From contig NZ_FOTL01000004.1 of the NCBI RefSeq assembly GCF_900114585.1, positions 59,134-123,133 on the forward strand: DNA of 64,000 nt. Reading direction: 5' to 3'. A program made the translations under genes and the position numbers. This stretch comes from Methanobrevibacter olleyae (GTDB taxonomy: Archaea; Methanobacteriota; Methanobacteria; Methanobacteriales; Methanobacteriaceae). Positions 9,726 through 19,951 of this stretch are shown here, piece by piece. The notes below the pieces were generated by a model that saw only the letters and a list, made by a program, of their open reading frames with translations, made no database searches and was not told the DNA's origin. The first letter of the stretch is position 1; the number at the start of each line of letters is the position of its first letter.

Positions 9726-10188
9726 TTTAACACCATAAGCTAATTTAGTATTTGCTTAAATTTAGAAAATAAAATTCTAATAATTTAAGTTTATCTTAAT
9801 ATACTTATTAGTAAATATTACCTTAATTTTGTTTTTTAATTTTGTTTAAATAATTAATTCTTAAATTTAATTTATCTAAATAAGCTTATCTAAATAGTTT
9901 TATCTGAATGATTTTATCTAAATTAATATATATAGAACTATCTAAAATTTATACTTTTTAATTAAGAAATGGAATATCATAAATAAAAATAGTCATAAAA
10001 ATAGATTAGATAAATCAAATCATAAATAGATTAGATAAATAAATTAAATTTAAAAATAAATCAATAGCTATATTTAATAATATATTTAATAAAATAATTT
10101 AAAAAATAGTGATTTCAATATAAATTAAATGAATAAGAGGTGACTATCTTAAAAATTATTAAATTAAAAAAATGAATAAAAATAGAAA
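9726..10188. other. AT-rich intergenic region upstream of mobB
   Basis: A/T-rich with short repeats of TTATCTAAA-like sequence around 9870-9925. It presumably holds the mobB promoter. No coding sequence or RNA gene is seen. Confidence 0.45.
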
Positions 10189-10240
10189 ATTGTAAAACAA
10201 ATATAATAAGTAAAAATAACTCATTACAAAGTTTTACAAC
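10189..10240 (-). terminator. Long-stem inverted repeat after fdhB
   Basis: TTGTAAAAC at 10190-10198 pairs with GTTTTACAA at 10231-10239 across a loop of about 32 nt. It lies some 50 bp beyond the fdhB stop codon and is followed on the minus strand by a T-rich stretch. It is a plausible terminator or mRNA 3'-end structure. Confidence 0.4.
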
Positions 10241-10288
10241 AACTAAAATTTATTCTAAATTGTTTTAACCATTTGATTTAATCCAAAA

Positions 10289-11497
10289 TTAGTACTGTCT
10301 GTAAGATTTTGGACCAAATTCAGTGAATGGTAATGGTTCGTCGTTGTCTACACCACTGTAGTATCCGAAAATGTCTCTTACTTTTTGGTTTACAGTAGCC
10401 CATACTTTAGCAACTGGGATTTCAGAAGGACATACTTCAGAACATTGACCACAGTTAGTACATGCATCTACCATATGTACCATACGAGTTAAGTGGAAGA
10501 ATGGAGCTGCAGGAGTGTATCCGCCAGGTACCCATTCAGGACCTTCAGTTTCAAGACAACAATCATCACAGTAACAGAGAGGACATGATTCACGACATCC
10601 ATAACATTTCATACATTTAGAAAATTCTTCTTTGTATTCTGCAAATACATCTAAGATATCTCCAGAAGTTCCAGCGAAGTCTTTTTCTCTTTGTTTCATT
10701 GCTTGATTTACCATGATGTTGTCGATGTTGGCACGAATTTCTACACCTTTTTCAATTGGTGCTTCAGTTGCAATTAAACCAGCATCAATTACTTTTTCTA
10801 AGATGTCTGCACCTTTTTCAGAACATACTTCTACAAAAGTTGCTTTTCCAGTAAGTGGACCAATTACTCCCCAGTTACCTAATGCTAAATCAGCATTAGT
10901 AGGGATGTTCATGGTACATCTTTGACAGTTTTCTCTTCTACCCATACCATCTTCTTCAAGGTCATCGATTTTGATTGCTTTTTCACCGTCAGCAGTTTCC
11001 ATGATGAGTTTTCCTTTGGAAATTTCTTCTTTGATGACATCTTTAGGGTCTAATTCGTAAACATCTCTAATCATTTTCATAGTTGGTATAGGAGGCATAG
11101 TTCCTCCACAGTTTACACCAATCATGATTACGTTTTCTTCAATAACTTTTCTTTTCCTCATTAACTCTTTTAAGGTCATTGCGTCACATGGTTTTACAGT
11201 AACTGCAATTTTCATATCTCTTGCACCGTCTAAGTATTTAGATACGAATTTTGCTAAGTTTAAAGTACCACAGTGAAGGGATCCTGCAGATTTAATAATA
11301 TCTTTAGGATCAGTTATAAGAATAGGTTTTGCATCGTATAAATCCCAGGATTCTTCTACAGCAACAACTGCATCGACAATACCTTCTTCTAAGAGGTATT
11401 TCATAATGGTAGTTACTGCTCCACCATATTCTCCTTTTTCTTTAATTGCATCATTAGCAGAGTATGCATAAAACATATCATTTACATTTACAGCCAT
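10289..11497 (-). CDS. fdhB: F420-dependent formate dehydrogenase beta subunit
   Basis: Carries electrons from the FdhA catalytic site to FAD and coenzyme F420. The 402-residue protein has the FrhB/FdhB-type F420/FAD domain (residues about 20-280, including [17 protein letters not shown] and GVNCGG), then C-terminal Fe-S motifs [12 protein letters not shown]...CYCDDCC and [17 protein letters not shown] lies about 8 nt before the ATG, and the gene starts 21 bp after fdhA. Cytoplasmic. Besides F420 reduction, homologous formate dehydrogenases can feed electrons to heterodisulfide reductase and Fwd. Confidence 0.96.
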   Translation of the reverse strand: MAVNVNDMFYAYSANDAIKEKGEYGGAVTTIMKYLLEEGIVDAVVAVEESWDLYDAKPILITDPKDIIKSAGSLHCGTLNLAKFVSKYLDGARDMKIAVTVKPCDAMTLKELMRKRKVIEENVIMIGVNCGGTMPPIPTMKMIRDVYELDPKDVIKEEISKGKLIMETADGEKAIKIDDLEEDGMGRRENCQRCTMNIPTNADLALGNWGVIGPLTGKATFVEVCSEKGADILEKVIDAGLIATEAPIEKGVEIRANIDNIMVNQAMKQREKDFAGTSGDILDVFAEYKEEFSKCMKCYGCRESCPLCYCDDCCLETEGPEWVPGGYTPAAPFFHLTRMVHMVDACTNCGQCSEVCPSEIPVAKVWATVNQKVRDIFGYYSGVDNDEPLPFTEFGPKSYRQY

Positions 11498-11518
11498 ATT
11501 ATCTACTCCTATTTATCC

Positions 11519-13570
11519 TTATAATTTACTTACGTTAATAGCACAAGCTTTTAATTCAACCATTTTACATTTAGGGTCGAAAGAATCGGAGTTAGTTAAC
11601 ATGTTAGCTGCACATTCAGTAAAGTGCATAGGAATATTTACAATACCTTTCTTAATGTCATCAGTTACATGTGCTTTAATTTCTATTTCTCCTCTTCTAG
11701 AGTAAGCTTTTACCATTTCGTTGTTAAGAATTCCTCTTTCTGCTGCATCTTCAGTGTTAATTTCGATGAATCCAGTAGGTACCTCGTTATCTAAGGTTTC
11801 ACATCTTCTGGTCATTGCAGCGTGATAGTGGAACAAGATACGGGTAGTAGTTAAGATTAAAGGATATTCTTCATCAGGAACTTCTACAGGACCTCTGTGT
11901 TCTACTGCTTGGAATACTCCTAAACCATCTGGGTGAGCAAATTTACCTTTGTGCATTAAAGGTTCACAAGGATCTTCTGGGTCAAGACATGGCCAGTGTA
12001 CACCTTCTGGTGCAAGTAATCTTTCGTGAGTAATACCATAATAAGATGGAGCAAGTTCTCTAATTTCTTCCCAAATTTCAGCAGCGTTTTCATAGTGGAA
12101 TAATTCTCTTGGTCTGCCCATTCTAACAGCAACTTCTTCCATGATTTTCCAGTCAAGCATAGTTCCTTCAGGTGGTTCTTGAGCTTTACGTAACCATTGA
12201 ACTCTTCTTTCACCACTGGTGAAGGTACCTTCTTGTTCACCCCAACCTGCTGCAGGTAATATAACATCTGCTTCAGCAGCAGTATCGGTCATGAACAATT
12301 CTTGAACGATTAACATTTCTAAGTTTGCAATTGCTTCTTTGGTGTGTTTAATATCTGCATCAGAGAGAACAGGGTCTTCTCCATGAATATATAATACTTT
12401 TAAGTCACCAGAGTGAGCAGCATTCATCATTTCTACTAAAGTTAAACCAGGAGTAGTTGGTAAGTCCATTTGGTAAGCTTCAGAGAATTTTTTGGTAATT
12501 TCAGGGTTTACAACTTTTTGGTAACCTACATAGTCAGAAGGTAATGCACCCATATCACAAGCACCTTGTACGTTGTTTTGTCCTCTTAATGGGTTTACTC
12601 CTGCACCGATTTTACCTACGTTACCAGTTAACATTGCTAAATTAGCAGTAGACATTACATTATCTGCACCGTGAGAGTGTTCAGTAATACCTAAGGAGTA
12701 TACAATAGCTGCTTTGTCAGCTTTAGCATATTCAATAGCTACACGTTTAATTTGTTCAGGGTCAGCTTCAGTAATTTCAGCTGCTTTGTCAAGGTCATAT
12801 TTCATTGCAACTTCTTTCATTTCTTCGTAACCTTTGGTTCTGTTTGCAATGAATTCATCATCTTGTAAATCATTTTCAATGATAATTTTAATCATAGCAT
12901 TCATTAAAGCTACATCAGTACCAGTTTTAAATTGCATGTATTCATGAGCTAATTTTGCAGTAGGAGTGAATCTTGGATCTGCTACTACTAATTTAGCACC
13001 GTTATTTATAGCTCTAATAATTTTACGACCGAATAATGGATGTGCTTCCATGTTGTTAGAACCAATACAGAAAATGAAGTCAGCTTCTTCAATACTGTCA
13101 TAACCGTTAGTACTTGCACCTGAACCAAAGGTAGTTGCAAGACCAGCTACAGTAGGACCGTGACAGATACGTGCACAGTGGTCTACGTTCTGAGTACCAC
13201 ATCCAGCTCTTGCTAATTTCTGAGTTATGTAAATGTTTTCATTAGGGGATCTAGCACATGCATAGAATCCTAATTTGTTAGGATCAGTATCAGCGTATTT
13301 TTTAAGGGTGCTAGCTACTAAATCTAAAGCTTCATCCCAGGAAGCTTCTCTGAATTCACCATTTTCTTTGATTAACGGAGTAGTTAATCTGTCTGGGTGG
13401 TTAATGAATTGGTATCCAAAGCTACCTTTTGGACATACTTTTCCTTCATTAACAGGGTGTCTTTTCCATGGTTCAACACCAATAATTTTTCCATCTTTGA
13501 CTACAAAGTTGATACCACAACCAGTACCACAGTAAGGACAAATAGACGGTACATATTTTATCTCAACCAT
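11519..13570 (-). CDS. fdhA: Formate dehydrogenase alpha subunit, Mo/W-pterin catalytic subunit
   Basis: Oxidises formate to CO2. The protein (683 aa) has an N-terminal [4Fe-4S] motif C11-x2-C14-x3-C18 with C46. Its active-site segment is [10 protein letters not shown], in which C136 takes the place of the selenocysteine of some homologues. Molybdopterin oxidoreductase and dinucleotide-binding domains follow. The apparent 706-residue frame from 13639 was shortened to ATG 13570, which has GGAGA about 7 nt upstream and starts right before the cluster motif, as usual. No twin-arginine signal is present, so the enzyme is cytoplasmic. It is cotranscribed with fdhB. Confidence 0.96.
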   Translation of the reverse strand: MVEIKYVPSICPYCGTGCGINFVVKDGKIIGVEPWKRHPVNEGKVCPKGSFGYQFINHPDRLTTPLIKENGEFREASWDEALDLVASTLKKYADTDPNKLGFYACARSPNENIYITQKLARAGCGTQNVDHCARICHGPTVAGLATTFGSGASTNGYDSIEEADFIFCIGSNNMEAHPLFGRKIIRAINNGAKLVVADPRFTPTAKLAHEYMQFKTGTDVALMNAMIKIIIENDLQDDEFIANRTKGYEEMKEVAMKYDLDKAAEITEADPEQIKRVAIEYAKADKAAIVYSLGITEHSHGADNVMSTANLAMLTGNVGKIGAGVNPLRGQNNVQGACDMGALPSDYVGYQKVVNPEITKKFSEAYQMDLPTTPGLTLVEMMNAAHSGDLKVLYIHGEDPVLSDADIKHTKEAIANLEMLIVQELFMTDTAAEADVILPAAGWGEQEGTFTSGERRVQWLRKAQEPPEGTMLDWKIMEEVAVRMGRPRELFHYENAAEIWEEIRELAPSYYGITHERLLAPEGVHWPCLDPEDPCEPLMHKGKFAHPDGLGVFQAVEHRGPVEVPDEEYPLILTTTRILFHYHAAMTRRCETLDNEVPTGFIEINTEDAAERGILNNEMVKAYSRRGEIEIKAHVTDDIKKGIVNIPMHFTECAANMLTNSDSFDPKCKMVELKACAINVSKL

Positions 13571-13698
13571 TTTATAATCTCCATAATAAAATAAAGGTTT
13601 TATTTCTTTTTCTTTTAGTTCACATATTGACAAAATCAATTATTGACTAACAACTGAAAAACTTTTTAATAAGATATTATTTAAAATCTTTCTGGATT

Positions 13699-13732
13699 AT
13701 TGTGAATTGTGTCATATATTGTGAATTGTGTC
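13699..13732 (-). promoter_or_regulatory. Direct repeat in the fdhAB leader
   Basis: Two perfect copies of a 15-bp word (13699-13713 and 13718-13732; GACACAATTCACAAT on the gene strand), 19 bp apart, some 130-160 bp upstream of the fdhA ATG. A TATA-like stretch is near 13780-13800. The site looks like tandem binding sites for a regulator of formate dehydrogenase; the regulator is unknown. Confidence 0.5.
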
Positions 13733-14121
13733 TATTGTTATAATCCAATAAAAGATAATTGGCAATAATTATTCAAAGTACATTTATAATATAATATTAT
13801 ATTATCATGAAATTTGTAATAAAGTAAAAGCTTTAATTAACACTTTTACTGCAATAAATGTATTAAGCCATTAAAGGCTTTAACATTTATCAATTATAAA
13901 TCATTAATTAGTTATTATATTTATTTTAAAGTTAACTAGAATTAACTAGAATATAATAATATAATTAATAAATATAAATATAATTTCTCTTTAATATATT
14001 TTTTAAAATTTAACATATCAAAAGATTGATAGATTTAATGATTGTAGATACCTATTGAAATTTGAAAGGATCAGGTTTCATCCATTGCCTCAATAAGTAA
14101 ATACAATCTTCTTATGATTTT
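13733..14121. other. Intergenic region between fdhC and fdhA
   Basis: A/T-rich. It contains the probable fdhA promoter (TATATTATAAAT-like on the minus strand near 13785-13800) and the short inverted words AGCTTTAATTAA / TTAAAGGCTTTAA near 13830-13880. No gene is seen. Confidence 0.45.
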
Positions 14122-14161
14122 ATAAAAAAATCCTATCTGTTTGACTAATATTTAATATTAG
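14122..14161 (-). terminator. Terminator of fdhC
   Basis: An 8-bp palindromic stem (CTAATATT-T-AATATTAG, 14145-14161) lies 20 bp beyond the fdhC stop. On the minus strand a run of seven T follows (14124-14130). Confidence 0.6.
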
Positions 14162-14180
14162 ATTCAAACTAGTAGTACAT

Positions 14181-15005
14181 CTAGTCACGTAAGTATACAA
14201 ACCAGTATGCACAAGCTACAAAGATAGCTCCACCAACGATGTTACCTAAGGTTACAGGTATTAAGTTGTTTACAAAGAATTGTGCCCAAGTTGCTTCAGC
14301 ACCTAAGAAGATACCTAATGGAATAAAGAACATGTTTGCAACACTGTGCTCAAATCCTATACATACAAATGCCATAATTGGGAACCAAATTCCGAAGAAT
14401 TTACCTACAACATCATCAGCTGCATTAGCTAAGTATACAGCTAAACATACTAACCAGTTACAACCGATACCTCTAAGGAAACATTGCATCCAAGTTAAAG
14501 AAGCAGTTGATTTTCCAGCTGCTATGAAACTAGCTCCACCTAATGATTTGGTGTTAGCAATGGTAATTGCACCAGCAGAGAATGCATCAGGTACCATAAT
14601 ACCAGTTGCGTAAGCAAGTACATAAGCAACAAAGATACCACCAATTAAGTTGAAAACCCAACTTCCAACCCAATTTTTGAGTAATCCCATGATATCAGTT
14701 TTACCATCTAAAAGACCCATAGTCATAAACATTACGTCACCAGTGAATAATTCAGATCCACAGATAACTACCATAATCAAACCTACAGGGAACACACTCC
14801 CAAATAATAATTTAGAAATACCTACTGGAACTCCTCCAGCAATAGCACCAGTATTTGCTACTTCTGCAAGTAAACCACCAAATGCAATGTAAGCACCTGC
14901 TAAGAAACCTAAAATAGCAAGCTTTAAGAAAGGCATTTCACCTTTTGCGGTAGCTGCAGATGCTATTGCTTTTGAAGTATCTGCAGGACTTTTAAAAGAA
15001 CTCAT
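14181..15005 (-). CDS. fdhC: Formate transporter (FNT family)
   Basis: A 274-residue membrane protein of the formate/nitrite transporter family with about six transmembrane segments. It imports formate as the substrate of FdhAB. FNT landmarks are visible: [20 protein letters not shown] with [22 protein letters not shown], and [15 protein letters not shown]. The ATG at 15005 is preceded by GAGGT at about 8 nt; an upstream start (15014) lies too close to that site. It is transcribed separately from fdhAB, with a 600-bp gap and its own terminator, but in the same direction and presumably under related control. Confidence 0.95.
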   Translation of the reverse strand: MSSFKSPADTSKAIASAATAKGEMPFLKLAILGFLAGAYIAFGGLLAEVANTGAIAGGVPVGISKLLFGSVFPVGLIMVVICGSELFTGDVMFMTMGLLDGKTDIMGLLKNWVGSWVFNLIGGIFVAYVLAYATGIMVPDAFSAGAITIANTKSLGGASFIAAGKSTASLTWMQCFLRGIGCNWLVCLAVYLANAADDVVGKFFGIWFPIMAFVCIGFEHSVANMFFIPLGIFLGAEATWAQFFVNNLIPVTLGNIVGGAIFVACAYWFVYLRD

Positions 15006-15725
15006 ATATCTCAACCTCTTTTTTTAAATTATCCCATATATTTATTAATACTCTCAAGGTTTTTACTAAACCACCATAAAGAGAGCACTAATTATAATTA
15101 TTTATAATACCTATAAAAAGCTTTTGTTATTACAAACAAAAGAAAAGATTTATATATTAAAAAAGTTCAATTTTTCCAAGATAAATATATTTCATAACGA
15201 TAAAACTATAGAAAAAAATGAATAATGTTTGATAATATAACGGTAAATCTTGATTAATTTCTCTTATTCATTAAACATTATTAAAAAATGTATATTGAAA
15301 AATTAAAGATTTATTGCGAAATAAACATATTTACATATAGATGTTAAAAATAAGAAAAATATAAGAATAAAACCAAATAAAGGATAAAAATTGAAATATA
15401 TACCTAAAACTACAATATATATTATAATTCATATCGTGAAAAAGGCCAAAAAAAGCATATTTTTATGAATTATCACCATAAAGAATAAGAAAATGAAAAA
15501 TTATGATTATAAAAAAATGAAAAATATTTAGTTATAAGTAAAATAAGAAGCAAATAAGGAGAAATCTGCCGACATGAAGAATACTTTTAAAACGATTCAT
15601 CAATAGTTAAGAAAGATTATTAGAAAAAATAATAAAATCATAATGATTAATCATTATAAATATTAAAAAATTGCTAAAAATTATGATAAAAATAGAAAGT
15701 AAAAATTAATAAAAAATGATAAAAA
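15006..15725. other. Intergenic region upstream of fdhC
   Basis: A/T-rich, containing the fdhC promoter (TTTATAGG/TTATAAAT-like near 15090-15115 on the minus strand). Also present is a 10-bp inverted repeat, AATAATGTTT at 15221-15230 against AAACATTATT at 15273-15282, with a 42-nt loop. A strong AAGGAG followed by a 10-codon frame (ATG at 15574) is seen at about 15557-15606, but it is too short to call. No RNA gene is recognised. Confidence 0.45.
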
Positions 15726-15870
15726 TAGATGAAAAAAATAGAAAAAATGATAAAAATAAAAAATTTATTAAAAATAGGTCAACTTGAACCATCACTAATA
15801 GATGAAAAAAATAGAAAAAATGATAAAAATAAAAAATATTAAAAATAGGTCAACCTTGAACCATCACTAA
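15726..15870. repeat. 73-bp tandem duplication capturing the 3' end of the DUF2149 gene
   Basis: Unit 15726-15798 is almost identical to unit 15799-15870. The second unit contains the last codons and stop of the DUF2149 gene. The outer copy carries the same codons but has lost one G, so it would frameshift. This is a recent tandem duplication. Confidence 0.85.
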
Positions 15871-16167
15871 TTTGCCAGTATCAGGATCCCTATAAACTTT
15901 CCCCACTTCAGCATAACCAGATTGTTCAAGAGAAGAGCCTGCACTTGTATTACTTTTAAAATCCTCTCCAGCACTTACTTGAGAAGCTGCCTGCTGTGCT
16001 TGAGATTCTTGAGTTTTAGCCATCATATCAGGATTTACTTGAAGAGCCATAATAGCAAATATTAAAAATCCTAATGCTAATACCAACATTGCATCAGAAA
16101 GATTTGAAATCCCTGACATTGGATCTTCATCACCATCATCCCCAAAATGTTTTCTTTTTCTTAACAT
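15850..16167 (-). CDS. DUF2149 protein, ExbD-like proton-channel partner
   Basis: A 105-residue protein with an acidic cytoplasmic N-terminus, one transmembrane helix (about 24-44) and a soluble C-terminal part of about 60 residues. The helix begins with SDAMLVLALGFLIFA. Its aspartate, D25, is at the same place as the proton-carrying D25 of ExbD, whose helix reads IDVMLVLLIIF. This, and its place 29 bp after an ExbB-like gene, supports an ExbD/TolR/MotB-like role. GGTG lies before the ATG. The family match to DUF2149 is from memory; the ExbD analogy rests on the visible motif and gene order. Confidence 0.8.
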   Translation of the reverse strand: MLRKRKHFGDDGDEDPMSGISNLSDAMLVLALGFLIFAIMALQVNPDMMAKTQESQAQQAASQVSAGEDFKSNTSAGSSLEQSGYAEVGKVYRDPDTGKLVMVQG

Positions 16168-16196
16168 ATTTACACCATTAATTAAAATAAAAAAAA

Positions 16197-16838
16197 TTAG
16201 AACTCGTTTAATTTCTCTAAAATTGCCTCTGCAACAGTTTCAGTAGTGGTTAAGTCACCTTCATACCATTGTTTTCTATATTTAGAAACAATATAAGCTA
16301 ATGCTCCAATAGTTAAACCAGTAACGGTTGTATCAAAAGCAATTGTTAAAGACTCAGCTAAAGTAGTAATATCACCAGTACCTAAAGCAGAAAGTCCTGG
16401 ACCTAATGGTATTAAAGTACCAAGTAAACCAAAAATAGGACCTAACCTTACTAAAATATCTGTTTTAGAAGTAAGTTTAAGTAAGTTACTTTCTTCTTCT
16501 TCAATTAATTTACTTGCAAATGCTTTTCTTGCTTGCGGACCTAAATTATAATTATTAGCTATTTTTACAAGAATATCTTTCTGTTCTTCATATAAACCAG
16601 ATGAATTAACAAGATTTCTTAATTCCTCAGGGTTATTAGCCATAGAAATATCTTGTAACAATGATTCTAAACCTGCAGATTTTAATGGTTTTTTACTAAA
16701 CCATTCATTTAAAAATCCTCCAAAGCTTAAAATCGCATAAATTAAAAATATAACTAAAATAATTACAACAGGCGCAAGTAAACTTTCTGAAATAATATGT
16801 ATAAATGAAGTTAAAATTCCTGTACCTTGAAGTATCAT
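16197..16838 (-). CDS. MotA/TolQ/ExbB-type proton channel protein
   Basis: A 213-residue membrane protein with one N-terminal helix (about 18-42), a long cytoplasmic domain (about 45-128) and two C-terminal helices (about 130-152 and 165-190). The signature LGPIFGLLGTLIPLGPGL followed by LAESLTIAFDTTVTGLTIG matches the MotA/TolQ/ExbB channel domain, including polar residues that line the proton path. With the ExbD-like protein it should form an inner complex that turns the proton or sodium gradient into motion. It is 49 bp after the DUF2162 gene and 29 bp before the DUF2149 gene, so it is in an operon. What it powers is unknown. Confidence 0.88.
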   Translation of the reverse strand: MILQGTGILTSFIHIISESLLAPVVIILVIFLIYAILSFGGFLNEWFSKKPLKSAGLESLLQDISMANNPEELRNLVNSSGLYEEQKDILVKIANNYNLGPQARKAFASKLIEEEESNLLKLTSKTDILVRLGPIFGLLGTLIPLGPGLSALGTGDITTLAESLTIAFDTTVTGLTIGALAYIVSKYRKQWYEGDLTTTETVAEAILEKLNEF

Positions 16839-16887
16839 TCCTCTCCCACCAATAAAATAAATAAGATATAAGTATAAATTTATAAGA

Positions 16888-17571
16888 TTATTTTCTTTTT
16901 AATCTTTTAAAAGTCCAATCACTATATAAAACACCTAAAACAAGAATGATAAGAATGATAATTATCATATACATCAGCTGATAAGTAGGGGTTAATATAA
17001 TAAAAGATTCAAATATTGAATAATCTAATTCTCTAACAGTGCTAAAAGTTAAAGCTAAAATAAGCAAAAATATAAATTCTAAAAACATATATTCTCCAAT
17101 TACAGCATAATATGGCCTTTTAGCATTATCGAATATTCTAGAAATTTTATAAACTAAAAACATGACTATGACAGATAAAACAGCTAATTCTAGTGAACTT
17201 AGAACTAAGTTATCAGATTTTAAACATAAAGACAATGTAGTTATTGATATAAATGAAGATAAAATAGTTCCATAAAATACAACTTTATCATCTAAGATAT
17301 TAAAATTCCCTCCAAAGCTAACAAAGCGAATTGCAAATACTAGCATTAATAAGCTAATTAAACCTAGTATATAAGGCATGATAGGAATTATATATTCTCC
17401 AAAGCTTAAAGAAGAAAAGGTCAATGATAAAATAAATACTATCGCCCCATAAATTAAGAGAAATAGGATAAATTTATTTCCATTAAAATTAGATTTTCTC
17501 AGTAAAAATGCAATATTAGTAACAAATAATAAAATAAAAACAATTAAATATTCCAAAATTAAATCCATCAT
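16888..17571 (-). CDS. DUF2162-like polytopic membrane protein
   Basis: A 227-residue, very hydrophobic protein with about seven transmembrane segments and a basic C-terminal tail (FKRLKRK). Size, topology and neighbours fit DUF2162, a methanogen family annotated only as a predicted transporter. Two adjacent ATG codons (17571 and 17568) are possible starts, with GTGAT just upstream. It is the first gene of the three-gene membrane cassette with the ExbB-like and ExbD-like proteins, so it may be the component whose transport or movement is energised (inference). Confidence 0.7.
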   Translation of the reverse strand: MMDLILEYLIVFILLFVTNIAFLLRKSNFNGNKFILFLLIYGAIVFILSLTFSSLSFGEYIIPIMPYILGLISLLMLVFAIRFVSFGGNFNILDDKVVFYGTILSSFISITTLSLCLKSDNLVLSSLELAVLSVIVMFLVYKISRIFDNAKRPYYAVIGEYMFLEFIFLLILALTFSTVRELDYSIFESFIILTPTYQLMYMIIIILIILVLGVLYSDWTFKRLKRK

Positions 17572-17687
17572 AATATATCACATTTTAGTTTAATTGATAA
17601 TATATTTTTAAATATGATTATATAAACATATCGAATAAATTAGGATAAAAAATAAAAGACTAAAATAAATTGTAGAAAAGAGTGAAA

Positions 17688-17808
17688 AATAGTAAAAAAA
17701 TTAGAAATGAAAAAACTAATTAAAATAAAAAATAGTAAAAAAATTAAAAATGAAAAAATAATAAAAATAAAAAATAGTAAAAAAATTAAAAATGAAAAAA
17801 TAATAAAA
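17688..17808. repeat. 42-43-bp tandem repeat after the beta-helix gene
   Basis: Nearly three copies of a 42-43-bp A-rich unit (AATAGTAAAAAAATTA core, repeating at 17691, 17734 and 17776) fill the gap between the surface-protein stop and the region before the DUF2162 gene. Confidence 0.75.
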
Positions 17809-17809
17809 A

Positions 17810-19951
17810 TTATTCTTTCATCATTTCCATAATATCTTCACGATAATATAATCCTATAACAAGTATTATCAATAGTACTAATCCGCCAACACCAATAACC
17901 CTAAATGTCTCATCATCTACAGATAAAGTTTTAGCAGCGGCACTTTCTGGAGCATTAGAACCTTGACTTGGTGAAGAGCTAGCTGAAGCAGAACTAACAG
18001 ATGCACTGACACTTCCAGAACTCCCAGAGAATACACCATTGGAATTAATAGAATTTGAACCTGAAGATACACCAGAATCTCCAGAGCCAGAACTAGAACC
18101 AGAACTAGAGTTTGAAGAAGATCCAGATTCATTTTCATAACTGCTATGATTTGAATTCTGATCAGTGTTTGAATTAGCAGATTCCATAATAGGGCTTAAT
18201 AAACTTTTATAAAACTCTTCATAATAAGCCATTTCTTCAGAATCTATATTCTCAAATTGGCCCCAATCGCCGAATTGGCGATTATCTTCACCTACATTTA
18301 AAGAACTACTAGAACTACCTTTTCCTCCAGCACCATTTGAACCAATATCTAAAAATGCTACAGAATTAATGAAATTAACAGTGTAAGAACGTCCATTTAC
18401 ATTTAAAACAGCTGAAAAATTAGGTAATCCAGAAACAGAATTCCCATGCCTATCAACTACTGAGAAATAATATTTACTTCCACTTTGACGAGAACGAACA
18501 TTAAAACCATATTTCATACCTACTCTATAACATTTATTCTTTGCAAAGTTCTTACCAATGCTTACAGCTTTATCTCCTTTATTTTGAAGGTCCAATACCC
18601 CATTATATGAGAAGAAGTTATTTTCTAAATTAAAATTACCTTTTGTCCCTAGGAAATCATAATCAAATAAAACTCCCACTCTAGCATTGCCAGTTACGAG
18701 ATTCTTATTAAAGGTAAAATTATTAATCCAGCCCTTTATAATTACGCCATCTCCATTATCATAAATAGTGTTATTTATTATAGTTACATTATTAACAGAA
18801 TAAGGAAAATCAATAGCAGTGTACCATTTTCTTATTATATTCTCTTTTACTAATACATTACAAGCATTTTTACCGAAATATATTCCAGTAGCTTCTTTAC
18901 GTCTATCATTAGCAATCATATTATTATTAAGTATACTGATTCCTTTTTTGCTACTAATCTCCTTTAAATTAATTCCAATATTACCTCCATCCTTTGGACT
19001 TATATTATTTTTAGAAATAGTAATTCCTCCAGATTTAGAAATATCTATTGCAATTTTAAAACTTGAAAAGACATTATTTTTTATAAAAGAATCGTAAACT
19101 TCATTAAAAATTATTGCATTCCTTTTTGTAGATATTTTATTTCCAGATATTGTAATAGAAGAAACACCCCTTGCATCTACAAAAAAACCAACTGAATTAA
19201 CCCTAAAGCCACTTATATTAGTTCTAGACCCTCCTTGTAATATAGTAAATAGTGGAATATCAAAGATATTATTTATTGTTGTACCAGATTTACTTATAAT
19301 ATTTAAAGGTTTAGAAATTTTTAGATAAATATTATCATATGAGGAAGCTGTAAACTGAATTGTGCTTCCAGCTACAGCACCATCAATAATTTTTTGAATA
19401 TATTCATTAATAGAACCACTATAGTAACTTGCATCTTTAATTATAATAGTTTGAGGACTTGATAATAAAGAAGAGGTAGAACTTTGCGATTTAGTTAAAA
19501 TTACATTATTAAAATTGGCTATAGTTGAATCATCATCAGTTAAACTAGAAGATAAGATATTTTTAGATAAAACCGCATTACTTGAATCATCATTTTCAGA
19601 TAAGTCTGAATCTTCGATATTAGAATCATATAATGAATTATCTAAACCATTAGAACTTTCTTGTTTATCAATAGAATCATTTAAATTGATTAAATCCTCT
19701 TTAGAATTAATAGAATCTTCATTAGAATTTAAATCTTCATTTAAACTAGAACTTTTTAAATCTTCATTTAAACTAGAACTTTTTAAATCTTCAGAGCTAT
19801 CTAATAAAATATCTGAGGAAGTATCTGATGAGAAATCTGAGGAAATGTCAAAAGATGCATCAGACAAATTATTATCAGATGTTGCAACTACAGATCCAAG
19901 ACTTGTGAAGAATATTAAGAATATTAAAATCATTAATATTCTCTTTTTAAT
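17810..19951 (-). CDS. Membrane-anchored beta-helix adhesin-like protein, apparent ATT start
   Basis: A surface protein of about 713 residues. In order: hydrophobic secretion signal; Ser/Asp/Asn-rich region with a duplicated DLKSSSLNE (about 30-140); NosD-type parallel beta-helix of PbH1 repeats (about 165-470); a small cap domain (about 480-540); a Ser/Gly stalk (about 610-675); one transmembrane helix; and a short charged tail (YYREDIMEMMKE). The first ATG (19933) is too far (about 24 nt) from a strong GGAGGTGA and would remove the basic start of the signal. The in-frame ATT at 19951 has ideal spacing and gives I-K-K-R-I-L-M-I, so ATT or a mutated ATG is likely. It precedes the ExbB-like cassette. 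Confidence 0.85.
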   Translation of the reverse strand: MKKRILMILIFLIFFTSLGSVVATSDNNLSDASFDISSDFSSDTSSDILLDSSEDLKSSSLNEDLKSSSLNEDLNSNEDSINSKEDLINLNDSIDKQESSNGLDNSLYDSNIEDSDLSENDDSSNAVLSKNILSSSLTDDDSTIANFNNVILTKSQSSTSSLLSSPQTIIIKDASYYSGSINEYIQKIIDGAVAGSTIQFTASSYDNIYLKISKPLNIISKSGTTINNIFDIPLFTILQGGSRTNISGFRVNSVGFFVDARGVSSITISGNKISTKRNAIIFNEVYDSFIKNNVFSSFKIAIDISKSGGITISKNNISPKDGGNIGINLKEISSKKGISILNNNMIANDRRKEATGIYFGKNACNVLVKENIIRKWYTAIDFPYSVNNVTIINNTIYDNGDGVIIKGWINNFTFNKNLVTGNARVGVLFDYDFLGTKGNFNLENNFFSYNGVLDLQNKGDKAVSIGKNFAKNKCYRVGMKYGFNVRSRQSGSKYYFSVVDRHGNSVSGLPNFSAVLNVNGRSYTVNFINSVAFLDIGSNGAGGKGSSSSSLNVGEDNRQFGDWGQFENIDSEEMAYYEEFYKSLLSPIMESANSNTDQNSNHSSYENESGSSSNSSSGSSSGSGDSGVSSGSNSINSNGVFSGSSGSVSASVSSASASSSPSQGSNAPESAAAKTLSVDDETFRVIGVGGLVLLIILVIGLYYREDIMEMMKE

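Noticed and set aside
3518..13570. Selenocysteine in FwdB or FdhA
   Set aside because: The active-site codons translate as cysteine (ATICHGPS and [10 protein letters not shown]), and no in-frame TGA or selenocysteine element is needed.
15557..15606. AAGGAG followed by ATG and a 10-codon frame upstream of fdhC
   Set aside because: Too short and not recognised; it could be a decayed gene start. There is not enough support for a coding call.
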